This document shows, piece after piece, positions 8,873-16,295 of a DNA stretch of 53,894 bases (its first letter is position 1; every line of letters begins with the position of its first letter). This DNA is from a virus, in the IMG/VR virus record IMGVR_UViG_3300010293_000478, positions 1-53,894 of that record; one strand, written 5' to 3'. A model generated the notes under the pieces. The model did no database searches. It was not told the origin of the DNA and saw only the letters and a list, made by a program, of their open reading frames with translations. Position numbers and translations under genes: made by a program.

Positions 8873-9241
8873 TTATTCCCTTATTGCCATTAATTTAACC
8901 CTTTTACCAGCCATCGCAGCAAAGGTGCCGGTGGTATCCAAAAACAAAACCATCTGACCATACTGGGTGGATTTAAGACCCTCCCCAAACACTCCGGCAT
9001 ACTCCACATAAGCCCCACCGGCACCCTCTTTAGTAGTAAGCCTTTCCCGGGTAATACTTATCAAATGAGCAGCCAACCACTTTTCCAACTCCTTCAATAC
9101 GTCGGCACTGAGTTTACCAATCGGAACTATATTGGCATCAATTGTAATTCCTGCTGAATTGATATACCCGTTAACTACCGGGGTATCCAAAGTAACCCCG
9201 TCCATAATTGCTAATACTTCTGCTGCCGTTACTCGTGCCAT
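8873..9241 (-). CDS. head-tail adaptor protein, DUF4054-like
   Basis: 122 residues. Begins MARVTAAEVLAIMD, has a helix with 'LEKWLAAHLISITRERLTTKEGAGGAYVEY' (the middle of the usual adaptor fold: helix bundle that binds the portal) and a Gly-rich 'STQYGQMVLFLD' segment also typical of this family. It is the first connector gene after the sugar-modification cassette and one base before the next connector gene. It likely docks under the portal ring in the virion neck. Confidence 0.68.
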   Translation of the reverse strand: MARVTAAEVLAIMDGVTLDTPVVNGYINSAGITIDANIVPIGKLSADVLKELEKWLAAHLISITRERLTTKEGAGGAYVEYAGVFGEGLKSTQYGQMVLFLDTTGTFAAMAGKRVKLMAIRE

Positions 9242-9245
9242 TTCT

Positions 9246-9926
9246 TTATCTCTTATTAGTTCGACCTTTGATTAACTGATCCTCAACAATTGGTACTATT
9301 TTCTCATTCCACCGCAAGCCTAACCAATCCAACGTTTCTGCCATTTGAGCGTAATCACCCTCAATCATACGGTCAGGCCATATAACTTTTACATTTAATC
9401 CAGCTTTAATCATCTCTACCAATTGATTCTCATGCTGGTGAATCCACCACGCCCATGCTTCTCGTTCATCAACAATTCCTATTTGCTCCCGGATTTTAGA
9501 ATTTTTATAAGCCTTCATAAACCCGGTTTTCATGCAACTTTCTATTATGTCACCGCTTCGGCGCCGGACAATTAACCACTTAGCGTCCGGGTAAGCCTTG
9601 TTCATCAACGGCCATATGTGAATCAACCTGCTACTTTTCAAAAACCAATTACCCCGCACATAACCCTGTACCATCAATGACTCCTCAATATCATTTCTCC
9701 AATTGTCAGGAACAGGCATGTCATGATTGGTGGCAACTAATGGATATTGCCCGTTTGGATCGGCTTGTTGAGAAATGTAATAGTAATCCATCAACTGCCT
9801 GATTGGTTTATTCTCCATCATAACGGAACAATTACCATGCCACACCCGACAAGATTGTAATATACGGGCAACAATTGTAGTGCCTGACCGCTCAATACCT
9901 GTTAGCAGAATTGGACTTTTAATCAT
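9246..9926 (-). CDS. sulfotransferase-like protein
   Basis: 226 residues. The N-terminal GIERSGTT (10-17) after a hydrophobic strand is the phosphate-binding loop of PAPS-dependent sulfotransferases; RRRSGDIIES at 121-130 after 'WLIV' fits the second PAPS-binding motif (R..D...S). These proteins move sulfate from PAPS to a hydroxyl or amino group of a sugar, peptide or lipid. It overlaps the upstream methyltransferase by 4 bases and follows a glycosyltransferase, in the middle of the head-tail genes. I infer that it sulfates a glycan made by its neighbours on a virion protein; the host surface is an alternative target. Confidence 0.82.
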   Translation of the reverse strand: MIKSPILLTGIERSGTTIVARILQSCRVWHGNCSVMMENKPIRQLMDYYYISQQADPNGQYPLVATNHDMPVPDNWRNDIEESLMVQGYVRGNWFLKSSRLIHIWPLMNKAYPDAKWLIVRRRSGDIIESCMKTGFMKAYKNSKIREQIGIVDEREAWAWWIHQHENQLVEMIKAGLNVKVIWPDRMIEGDYAQMAETLDWLGLRWNEKIVPIVEDQLIKGRTNKR

Positions 9927-10504
9927 AACCGCCTCCCTCTTAGTAAGTAAATCACCTGTTTTCTTACGCTGGCTTGTGGTATTACATAACTTTTGTCAAT
10001 AGACAGTACTTGAGAATACCGGGCCAAAACATCATCCAAAGTAGGAAAATACCTAACATGCGTGCTTGCCGGATAATTAGGAACCGATAAAACAACCATA
10101 CTGCCGGTTTTTAAGCGTTGTAATAGCTTAATGTCGTCCGGGATATGCTCTAATACTTCCAAAAAGAGAAAGGCGTTGTAATCGCTTAAAACAAGGTTTG
10201 AGGTAAAAGCATCCCCACACTCAACTACATTGCCCACTCTTTCACGGGCTTGTTTTATAGCTTCCGGACTAAAGTCCAAACCCTGATAATGGATTCCGGG
10301 GCAAGTTCTCAATATCAATTCAGCAAACTGACCAACACCACACCCCACATCTAATACACTAAAAACTCCGGGAACCTGCATAACTAAATTACGGGCAGCA
10401 ACCCACATTGGGTAGTACAAACTCTCATAGTAGGGTTTGAAATACTCCTTACCGGCACCACCAGTTTTATAAATGGCATCGTATGTATTAGGATCCTGAC
10501 TCAT
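9923..10504 (-). CDS. SAM-dependent methyltransferase, class I
   Basis: 193 residues from ATG 10504, chosen because GTGGAG lies 5 bases upstream; this start overlaps the glycosyltransferase end by 17 bases. Motif I is DVGCGVG at about 52-58, followed by the acidic loop of motif II (GLDFSPEAIKQA) and 'FLFLEVLEHIPDD' (motif IV to post IV). This is the small-molecule or sugar methyltransferase type, not a DNA methyltransferase (no DPPY or PC motif). Sandwiched between glycosyltransferase and sulfotransferase, it probably O-methylates a sugar. Confidence 0.85.
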   Translation of the reverse strand: MSQDPNTYDAIYKTGGAGKEYFKPYYESLYYPMWVAARNLVMQVPGVFSVLDVGCGVGQFAELILRTCPGIHYQGLDFSPEAIKQARERVGNVVECGDAFTSNLVLSDYNAFLFLEVLEHIPDDIKLLQRLKTGSMVVLSVPNYPASTHVRYFPTLDDVLARYSQVLSIDKSYVIPQASVRKQVIYLLRGRRL

Positions 10505-12572
10505 ATTGCTCCACGGTTTGAATTGTTTGGTAAAACTCAAAACACTCGTCATCAACCCAACTTCTTAGTGTATTTCGTTCAGGGTCATTAGTTTCCTTAG
10601 GTATTTTGTGCGTATGTCCTGCAGACATGCCAATATTATGCTTAATGCTTACCGGAAATCCTTTCAAAAGTACCTGAACTTTATCCTCATTACCTTGCCA
10701 TAGTTTGATGTCAAAGTACAGATAATCATCAGGACATACGTTTAGATTAACATCAGAACTTACCGCTGAGCAATGAGCTGAGCAGTGTTCCAGTTGTTTG
10801 AATATATGATAATGATTCTTTAACAGGTAATAGTAACGGGTGCGACCATGACCAATTAAGGCTGGTTTACCTGATATTTCCCAAGCCTTAGTTAATTCCT
10901 CCACGTAAGTCAGCGGGTAGTAATCATCGTCTTCCATGAATATAACCAAGTCCATACCTGCCCGGAAAGCCTCATCACAACCAAGTCTATAACGTTTGGT
11001 TAAGTCCGGTTTATTAGTAAAATTAGACTCATCCTTCAAAATAAGCATATCCGGGGTGCGGGTTTGTCGGGAAAGGCGTGATAATTGAAGTTCTAAAAAA
11101 CCCCGGCGATTGGGGTCACAGGTTGGTATAATAACGGCCACTTTAGTCCGGGCAGTTAAATACCTCTTTATTTTAGCAACCAGTGGTTTATAGGGAGATT
11201 CCCGTAAGTCCAATAAACCATCCTGCTCAAACAACCAACCAACTTTATCACCTTCCCGATAATGACTTCCATGACTTTTTGGTTCACCTTTCTGCCATGC
11301 TTTTTTGCGACGATTAAAAGTCTCCAATCGTTCTACTTTGGGTTTGCAATCTCCGTAATTGACCATAACCCCAGCACCTTGTAATACCACCGGTTCAGGT
11401 ATTTTTATGAAATCCCCTTGCATACTTAATTCCGGGTGGTATTTACTAATCATTATGAACGGGGTCTTACCAATAACTCCATGATGATAATGTAAAGGCA
11501 GGGGCAACCCGGGAACTTCCCCGGTATTCTTAGCACTAAAACACTTTAATGCTATTTGATTATGTCCAGTAAACTGAGCTTCACTAATAGTCCGGAGTAG
11601 TCCGATAGGAAATACGTAATAGAGGTCAGCCGAGCTGTAGATAAACCAATCTGGTTTTTCTTTGCGCAGTGTTTTAATTATTTCCGCTTGTAGCAGCCTC
11701 AAATCAAAAGCACCACCAGTATCAACCCGGTGACTGGCTATGTTATTTTCCTGCAACCATTCCCATGTACCATCATTTGACATATTATCAATGTAGTAAA
11801 CATCAACACCCTGCTGCTTCCAATAAGAAACCATGTCAGGCAGGTATTTAATTTCGTTGAATACAGTGGCAATTGCTAATACCCGGAAAGGTTTCAATTG
11901 CAATTCCTGTAAACTCTTTTTTGGGAAGTGGTTTATAGCACTATCGGGGTTTACATTGATAATCTCTACCCCTAATTTAGCAGCCTTTTCCGCAATGTCA
12001 TCCAATCCGGTACAATGCCCGGCAAATAAGCCACGTTGAATTTGTCTTGACCCATAAGCCCGGTGCCAGTGCTGGTTGCCGGCTGAATCCAATTTCATAT
12101 CAAACCCTAACAGATAAACTTTCTTTACTCCTAAATGAATTGCCAAGTTAATAGCAGCAATTCCGCTGTTATTATTCCAACTAATTGTATTGGAATCCAA
12201 ACACAAACCATACTTAACCGGAGAACGTTTGACCTGCTTAAACCCGGGTAGTGCTTTTTTGAAACCTTTGGCGCAAGTAACTTTGATATTAGGAAATTGG
12301 TGTAGTCCCTCTTTCTCTTTGTCATAAAAACCACGGTCAGCGAAGAATGCCATATCAACCCAAGTGCCGAGTTTATATGACATATTGATACCAATTACAT
12401 GCTCCTGATGTATTTGACCCAAATACGGAGAATAGGCACTTATGTCAGATAATCCCTGCCGGACTTGTTCTACAACGCGATTAGGAATACCAAACACTTT
12501 TGCAAGTGAAGGACCCCCACCAATTATCCAGCAGGAACTATCTTCCCATAAACGTGGTATATCCCAACTCAT
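10488..12572 (-). CDS. three-domain glycosyltransferase (DUF115-like plus two GT2-like domains)
   Basis: 694 residues. Domain 1 (about 12-220) begins 'CWIIGGGPSL' and has 'VYLLGFDMK', as in the DUF115 and GT42-like nucleotide-sugar enzymes. Domain 2 (about 229-400) begins 'FRVLAIATVFNE', with 'IDNMSNDGTW' and 'SSADLYY' where GT2 enzymes bind the nucleotide sugar and metal. Domain 3 (about 475-690) begins 'VAVIIPTCDP' and carries EDDD at 547-550, the metal-binding DXD-type motif of a GT-A fold. Three catalytic-looking domains in one chain suggest assembly of a short glycan. It is the first gene of a glycosyl-methyl-sulfotransferase run inserted between the capsid and connector genes; a capsid or tail protein acceptor is likely but unproven. 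Confidence 0.85.
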   Translation of the reverse strand: MSWDIPRLWEDSSCWIIGGGPSLAKVFGIPNRVVEQVRQGLSDISAYSPYLGQIHQEHVIGINMSYKLGTWVDMAFFADRGFYDKEKEGLHQFPNIKVTCAKGFKKALPGFKQVKRSPVKYGLCLDSNTISWNNNSGIAAINLAIHLGVKKVYLLGFDMKLDSAGNQHWHRAYGSRQIQRGLFAGHCTGLDDIAEKAAKLGVEIINVNPDSAINHFPKKSLQELQLKPFRVLAIATVFNEIKYLPDMVSYWKQQGVDVYYIDNMSNDGTWEWLQENNIASHRVDTGGAFDLRLLQAEIIKTLRKEKPDWFIYSSADLYYVFPIGLLRTISEAQFTGHNQIALKCFSAKNTGEVPGLPLPLHYHHGVIGKTPFIMISKYHPELSMQGDFIKIPEPVVLQGAGVMVNYGDCKPKVERLETFNRRKKAWQKGEPKSHGSHYREGDKVGWLFEQDGLLDLRESPYKPLVAKIKRYLTARTKVAVIIPTCDPNRRGFLELQLSRLSRQTRTPDMLILKDESNFTNKPDLTKRYRLGCDEAFRAGMDLVIFMEDDDYYPLTYVEELTKAWEISGKPALIGHGRTRYYYLLKNHYHIFKQLEHCSAHCSAVSSDVNLNVCPDDYLYFDIKLWQGNEDKVQVLLKGFPVSIKHNIGMSAGHTHKIPKETNDPERNTLRSWVDDECFEFYQTIQTVEQYESGS

Positions 12573-12576
12573 GTTT

Positions 12577-12963
12577 TTATGCCTCCAGTAATGAAGTTAA
12601 CAAAGCCTCTGCCTCTGACTTACGAAGGTTCTTTTCGTTGATTTTCTTGCCATCAATGTTGATCACTGTCCACCAACCAACTGCCACCTCTTTAAGTTCG
12701 TAAAGGGGTTTTACCCTCTCCAATTGCTCTACCTTTTTGTTGGCTGCCTCAGCAATCGCCTGAACATCCAAACGAATGACTACGTCACTGAACGCCTTAG
12801 GAATGTCCGATAATTTCGACCGGAAAACCTGATTAGGTTTTATAATCCGTCCGTCAACCAAGCGCATTGACCCTCCTCCAATTTTTTGGAATCTTTCCAA
12901 TGAAGGATCAGTTTCCGGAGGTGCCGGTGGGGCTTGTTGGCTTTTATTCTTAGTTCTTTGCAT
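12577..12963 (-). CDS. conserved-looking head-region protein, function unknown
   Basis: 128 residues. Pro-rich N terminus (MQRTKNKSQQAPPAPPETD), then 'FQKIGGGSMRLVDGRIIKPNQVF', a basic strand-turn-strand segment resembling small proteins encoded just after capsid genes in other phages, and a C-terminal 'NEKNLRKSEAEALLTSLLEA' helix. It lies just after the major capsid gene and before the glycosyltransferase. It could be a minor head component or the glycan acceptor; nothing in the sequence decides. The first five residues MQRTK recur in the RecA and winged-helix proteins of this phage. Confidence 0.6.
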   Translation of the reverse strand: MQRTKNKSQQAPPAPPETDPSLERFQKIGGGSMRLVDGRIIKPNQVFRSKLSDIPKAFSDVVIRLDVQAIAEAANKKVEQLERVKPLYELKEVAVGWWTVINIDGKKINEKNLRKSEAEALLTSLLEA

Positions 12964-12982
12964 TTTTGTTTGATTAAAAATG

Positions 12983-12998
12983 AAACCATGATTAGGTT
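12983..12998. repeat. 16-bp motif, copy 2, downstream of capsid gene
   Basis: Same AAACCATGATTAGGTT as at 7139-7154, in the 48-base gap after the major capsid gene. On the minus strand it reads AACCTAATCATGGTTT with potential AACC/GGTT pairing. Confidence 0.5.
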
Positions 12999-13011
12999 TT
13001 CAAATACTTAC

Positions 13012-14097
13012 TTACGCTGAGGCGTGGACAATACCACATTTGTTATTGTCGTCAGCCCTGATCTGTGGCACCTGAATGGTGATGACCTTGTACTTATTAA
13101 TGAAAGTTCCTTCGGTCTGCCATTGGATATTTTGAATACCCATACCGCGCACAATTCTTACCACGTCGGAAGTCATCTGTACTAACAGGACATTACCAGC
13201 AGCAAGGGTATCGTTAACTACCACGGCATTGATATTGGCAATTTTTAGAATCCTTTCACGTACGGTTGTTCCGGGAGTACCGGCGTCGTAATCAACATCG
13301 AGCTTAGTTTCGTAGGCACTCGGTACATAAAGCACATAAGGCCCGTAAAAATGAGCATCAATTGCCTCCTGTTTCATCCTGACAACATCAGCCACAATCT
13401 GAGCACCGGTCAGTCCTGACCATGCCCCAGTTAATGACATGAGGTTTCTGTGAGGGAAATTCAGGTAACTGTAGATACTACCGCCACCAAAACTATAAGA
13501 GGTGTTGGTAAACAACATGTTTTCCAACTTCTCTGCTACTTTCCGGGCAGCCCTTTCAGCACTTGTGGTATCGAGAGGATTGCCAAGTGACCTGCTGGCA
13601 GCAAGTACGCGGGCATTAATCTCGTAATCCACGTGGATGATTGGGATAGGCAGGTAGGTGGTGCCAAACTCCGGACGGTCGCCCTGTCCACGAGTAACTC
13701 CATCCATACTCAACTCAGCCTCCATAGCATCGCTAACCGTATGGCTTTCCAAAACCGTAGTGCCCATAGCATTACCAAGGTTATAAACCAGTCCACGGCT
13801 GATCAAGTCCTGTACGCCATTGAGGCGGGTTTCAGCCACGCCAATAACTGCATCGTCGAGCGCTTTCCATTCATCCCTGCGGAGAACGGTGCCGGTGGAA
13901 TTGATAGCCAACGGTTGTGTAGAGTAACTTTTCGCGTTCTTCGGGTCACCTCCGGTGAATACCGTGATATACACGCGTCCGTCCTTACCAACCCACGGCC
14001 TCATCTTTCCCGGGTCCATTGATCCGTTGACCATCATCTGTTGGGCAACCTGACCCTGCGAAACTCCTTTTCCAATAAAATCCAAAACTGGGTCCAT
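13012..14097 (-). CDS. major capsid protein, HK97 fold
   Basis: 361 residues with a strong ribosome site (AAAGGAGG about 5 bases before the ATG). Central features fit encapsulin-like HK97-fold capsid proteins: 'FGTTYLPIPIIHVDYEINAR' (about 155-174), a long spine-helix region with 'AARKVAEKLENMLFTN', and a C-terminal 'INKYKVITIQVPQIRAD' strand set. It follows the decoration and scaffold-protease genes and precedes the head-tail genes, the standard order. It assembles the icosahedral shell; no separate N-terminal delta domain is obvious, consistent with the scaffold being encoded in the protease gene. Confidence 0.9.
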   Translation of the reverse strand: MDPVLDFIGKGVSQGQVAQQMMVNGSMDPGKMRPWVGKDGRVYITVFTGGDPKNAKSYSTQPLAINSTGTVLRRDEWKALDDAVIGVAETRLNGVQDLISRGLVYNLGNAMGTTVLESHTVSDAMEAELSMDGVTRGQGDRPEFGTTYLPIPIIHVDYEINARVLAASRSLGNPLDTTSAERAARKVAEKLENMLFTNTSYSFGGGSIYSYLNFPHRNLMSLTGAWSGLTGAQIVADVVRMKQEAIDAHFYGPYVLYVPSAYETKLDVDYDAGTPGTTVRERILKIANINAVVVNDTLAAGNVLLVQMTSDVVRIVRGMGIQNIQWQTEGTFINKYKVITIQVPQIRADDNNKCGIVHASA

Positions 14098-14112
14098 TTT
14101 ATCCTCCTTTCG

Positions 14113-14553
14113 TTAAATGATTCGTACTTTAATCCTGAACCCTGTCTCCGGGAATGTCCCACTTGAGCCTGACAAGTCAAGCGCTTCAAGTGCCTGAGCA
14201 ATCGGGTGGTCACTGGAACCAGCCTCTTTTAGAGTACCATCACCGGCGCAAGTAAGGAGGTCCCCTACGGAAACATCCTCGTCCTCTGCCAGCAGGGCGT
14301 AAACTTCCTCACCTCTTTGGGCGATCATTACCTGTACAGGTTCATTGGCAGAATAGGCTGTACCAATTCCACGACCCTGCAACTCGTCCTCCAACGCAAC
14401 CATCGGAATCGCGAAAGCCCCGTCAGCAGTACACTTCTGTACTTTACCATCGGAACGCAATTCCACGAAATGACCGGGAGTGATAGCGGCGTGAGCCGGA
14501 TACTCCGCAATTACGTCGAGGTACTTCTTCAACTTAATGGTGTTTTTTGCCAT
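14113..14553 (-). CDS. capsid decoration or stabilisation protein, DUF2190-like
   Basis: 146 residues. Two ATGs are adjacent; the second (14553) lies 6 bases after GGAGG and is preferred. The sequence has 'AHAAITPGHFVELRSDGKVQKC' near 20-40 and 'GDLLTCAGDGTLKEA', typical of the small all-beta proteins encoded between prohead protease and capsid that cement the shell or form head spikes. Conserved 'VMIAQRGEEVYALLA' strand in the middle. Expected on the capsid surface, so also a candidate acceptor for the sugar-modification cassette. Confidence 0.75.
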   Translation of the reverse strand: MAKNTIKLKKYLDVIAEYPAHAAITPGHFVELRSDGKVQKCTADGAFAIPMVALEDELQGRGIGTAYSANEPVQVMIAQRGEEVYALLAEDEDVSVGDLLTCAGDGTLKEAGSSDHPIAQALEALDLSGSSGTFPETGFRIKVRII

Positions 14554-14567
14554 CATTTACCTCCTTC

Positions 14568-15056
14568 TTATTGAGCTGCTACTCCCGGAGGTAGCAAAAC
14601 CTCGTCAGTACCAGCAGTGTTAACATTGAATCCCCCGGCTGATAAGGTGTAATCCCCGTCAACCTTCGTAACAGATTTTGCCAGCTTTTCCAGCATTGGC
14701 GTTCCCATGACCTCCAACTCCTCTTTCGTCCAAGCGTCAGCGGTGTTAGTCATGATAGTAGTCACCATAGCATTACGACGTGCCTGATGTAGGGTCAGAC
14801 CGGATTGAAATTGATCTTTCATCTCTGCGGGAAGCAGGTTGATAAAATCCTCCGGTGTTTTAAGGCTGTTTTTCAAGGCTTGTTGAGCCTGAGCAACGAC
14901 CTGTTCAGTGTTGACCTGTGGTTCCACGGTAACCGGTTCCAGTTTTGCCAACTGGTTATCATCCAATCCCATGAGAAACTCACGGTCTGCCTCGTCAAAA
15001 CGGGTAGCCTGATTATTAATCAAAGCATCCACGCGTGACTCTTTGCATTTCGTCAT
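14568..15056 (-). CDS. internal-start scaffold protein (nested)
   Basis: In-frame ATG at 15056 (Met309 of the protease-scaffold gene) gives 162 residues starting MTKCKESRVDALINN. AAGGAGG lies 7 bases upstream, as good as any ribosome site in the window and needless inside a coding sequence unless used. The product would be the scaffold domain alone, made in excess over the protease fusion, as with lambda Nu3. A second in-frame ATG at 15407 (Met192), 8 bases after GAGGAGG, could give a 279-residue form. Confidence 0.65.
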   Translation of the reverse strand: MTKCKESRVDALINNQATRFDEADREFLMGLDDNQLAKLEPVTVEPQVNTEQVVAQAQQALKNSLKTPEDFINLLPAEMKDQFQSGLTLHQARRNAMVTTIMTNTADAWTKEELEVMGTPMLEKLAKSVTKVDGDYTLSAGGFNVNTAGTDEVLLPPGVAAQ

Positions 15057-15980
15057 TTTTGATCCTCCTTTATTAGTTCTTACAAATGAATTAACCGCGA
15101 GGTATTCCACTTTCCGTTTTACCTTCTGTGGATCACCTACATTGGACACCGTCCCCTCCTCATATTCGTACATTTGCCGCCACAACTGGGTCTCTTGTCC
15201 CTGTTTAGCCTGCTCGTATACATAATAGTCAGGTCCGACATCCAACAGATAATGGTAAAGACCATCCCGGTCTTGCGTGTACAATTGTTTCCTAACCTCG
15301 TCAATCTGACCCATCAAAGAAACATTGTTAAGTAGGGTTAAGGCAATACCCTCCCGACGAATAACGTCAGAAATTGCCTGCAAAGTTTGGAGTTGTTGTC
15401 CTTCCATTGAAGTTTCCTCCTCTTGTTGGTGATTTACTCGTATTCCGCATCCATCATCCCACGAACAAGCCCCCTGCTCGCCGGGCAGTAAAGCAAGGTG
15501 ATCCGGTCTGTAGTTTTTGGCAACTGCTAAATACTCCTCATTGTTCCACGTGCCCTGACTTTCTTCATCATCAGAAAACACGCCCACGCTTACCTCCAAG
15601 TGACGCCCCTGCGTTATATAGGCGCTCACTGTAGGAAACTGGTTCTTTAACTTATCCTTATTCAACCACGCCTCAGCTTTCAACTTAGACCCGTCCATAT
15701 AGGTGTTGTAAATAACCCCTATGTTTTTAGGGACCTGCTGCAAACTATTGGCAGATATGAAGTTCCCGGACTCGTCAGTTGGGTGGGTCACCGTGACCGG
15801 AATACCATTCCAACTTGCTTCGTATTTACCTAACTCATCAGCAAGGTGTAGGACAGGACCCCTGCTACCGGAATGAACGCCCTCAACCATCATAACCACG
15901 GGAACAACCACGTAGTCAACCCCGTTGAGTTTCTCCACCCTGACTGAGTAATTGGTTTGTTTATTACTTTGAATTTTCAT
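14568..15980 (-). CDS. prohead protease fused to scaffold, DUF2213-like
   Basis: 470 residues. The N-terminal 1-170 region has 'VEGVHSGSRGPVLHLADELGKY', 'GIPVTVTHPTDE' and 'HLEVSVGVFSDD', the DUF2213-type capsid maturation protease with a candidate His/Ser catalytic set (H in VTHP, S in EVSVG). The remainder is charged and helical: a linker, then a scaffold-like domain from residue 309 ('EADREFLMGLDDNQLAKL', 'AQAQQALKNSLKTPEDF'). Two in-frame internal ATGs with strong ribosome sites could yield shorter scaffold proteins. This resembles lambda gpC-Nu3, where the scaffold starts inside the protease gene. It acts inside the prohead before DNA packaging. Confidence 0.8.
   Translation of the reverse strand: MKIQSNKQTNYSVRVEKLNGVDYVVVPVVMMVEGVHSGSRGPVLHLADELGKYEASWNGIPVTVTHPTDESGNFISANSLQQVPKNIGVIYNTYMDGSKLKAEAWLNKDKLKNQFPTVSAYITQGRHLEVSVGVFSDDEESQGTWNNEEYLAVAKNYRPDHLALLPGEQGACSWDDGCGIRVNHQQEEETSMEGQQLQTLQAISDVIRREGIALTLLNNVSLMGQIDEVRKQLYTQDRDGLYHYLLDVGPDYYVYEQAKQGQETQLWRQMYEYEEGTVSNVGDPQKVKRKVEYLAVNSFVRTNKGGSKMTKCKESRVDALINNQATRFDEADREFLMGLDDNQLAKLEPVTVEPQVNTEQVVAQAQQALKNSLKTPEDFINLLPAEMKDQFQSGLTLHQARRNAMVTTIMTNTADAWTKEELEVMGTPMLEKLAKSVTKVDGDYTLSAGGFNVNTAGTDEVLLPPGVAAQ
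15064..15070 (-). promoter_or_regulatory. internal ribosome binding site AAGGAGG
   Basis: Consensus Shine-Dalgarno with 7-base spacing to the in-frame ATG at 15056, inside the protease-scaffold gene. Confidence 0.65.
15416..15422 (-). promoter_or_regulatory. second internal ribosome binding site GAGGAGG
   Basis: GAGGAGG, 8 bases before the in-frame ATG at 15407, at the junction of protease domain and linker. Because GAG GAG codes Glu-Glu, chance is possible. Confidence 0.45.
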
Positions 15981-16107
15981 CCCTTTTTTTGTTTTTGATT
16001 CTTTTCATTTGAGGCTCCGGCCTGTTCTTTTTACGGACAGCCCTGATCCAATCCTCGTTGTGGTTATCATCTTCTAATTCAACTGATTTACTCCCTTGCC
16101 CTCTCAT
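15964..16107 (-). CDS. small basic protein, unknown
   Basis: 47 residues, start ATG 16107, overlapping the preceding Cys-rich gene by 20 bases and the protease start by 17. Acidic N-terminal half (VELEDDNHNED) and basic C-terminal half (MKRIKNKKRDENSK). No ribosome site of note and no recognised family. It fills a gap that would otherwise be non-coding in a tightly packed operon. Confidence 0.4.
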   Translation of the reverse strand: MRGQGSKSVELEDDNHNEDWIRAVRKKNRPEPQMKRIKNKKRDENSK

Positions 16108-16291
16108 AAACAATAGTATTTTGTTGATCATCCCTAATAGTTAAGTGCTTATCCTCCCCGGAGAGTATATCATTTGGTATATTATCCGGGTAGGCCTTAC
16201 AATAGTAGCGCTCTGTAGACTCATCTCCATCATTTTTAACACCAATGAAGAATTTACACTTTCTTTTATAACATATTGGTTCTGCCAGCAT
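16088..16291 (-). CDS. small Cys-containing protein, unknown
   Basis: 67 residues from ATG 16291 (MLAEPICYKRKCKFF). Cysteines at 7, 12 and 31 plus Tyr-rich surroundings ('STERYYCKAYPDNIPNDIL') could bind a metal, as in small phage proteins of the 'CxxxxC...C.A.P' type, but one ligand would be missing. Overlaps the end of the MuF gene by reusing no codon (stop 16296). Function unknown. Confidence 0.55.
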   Translation of the reverse strand: MLAEPICYKRKCKFFIGVKNDGDESTERYYCKAYPDNIPNDILSGEDKHLTIRDDQQNTIVYERARE

Positions 16292-16295
16292 TTTT

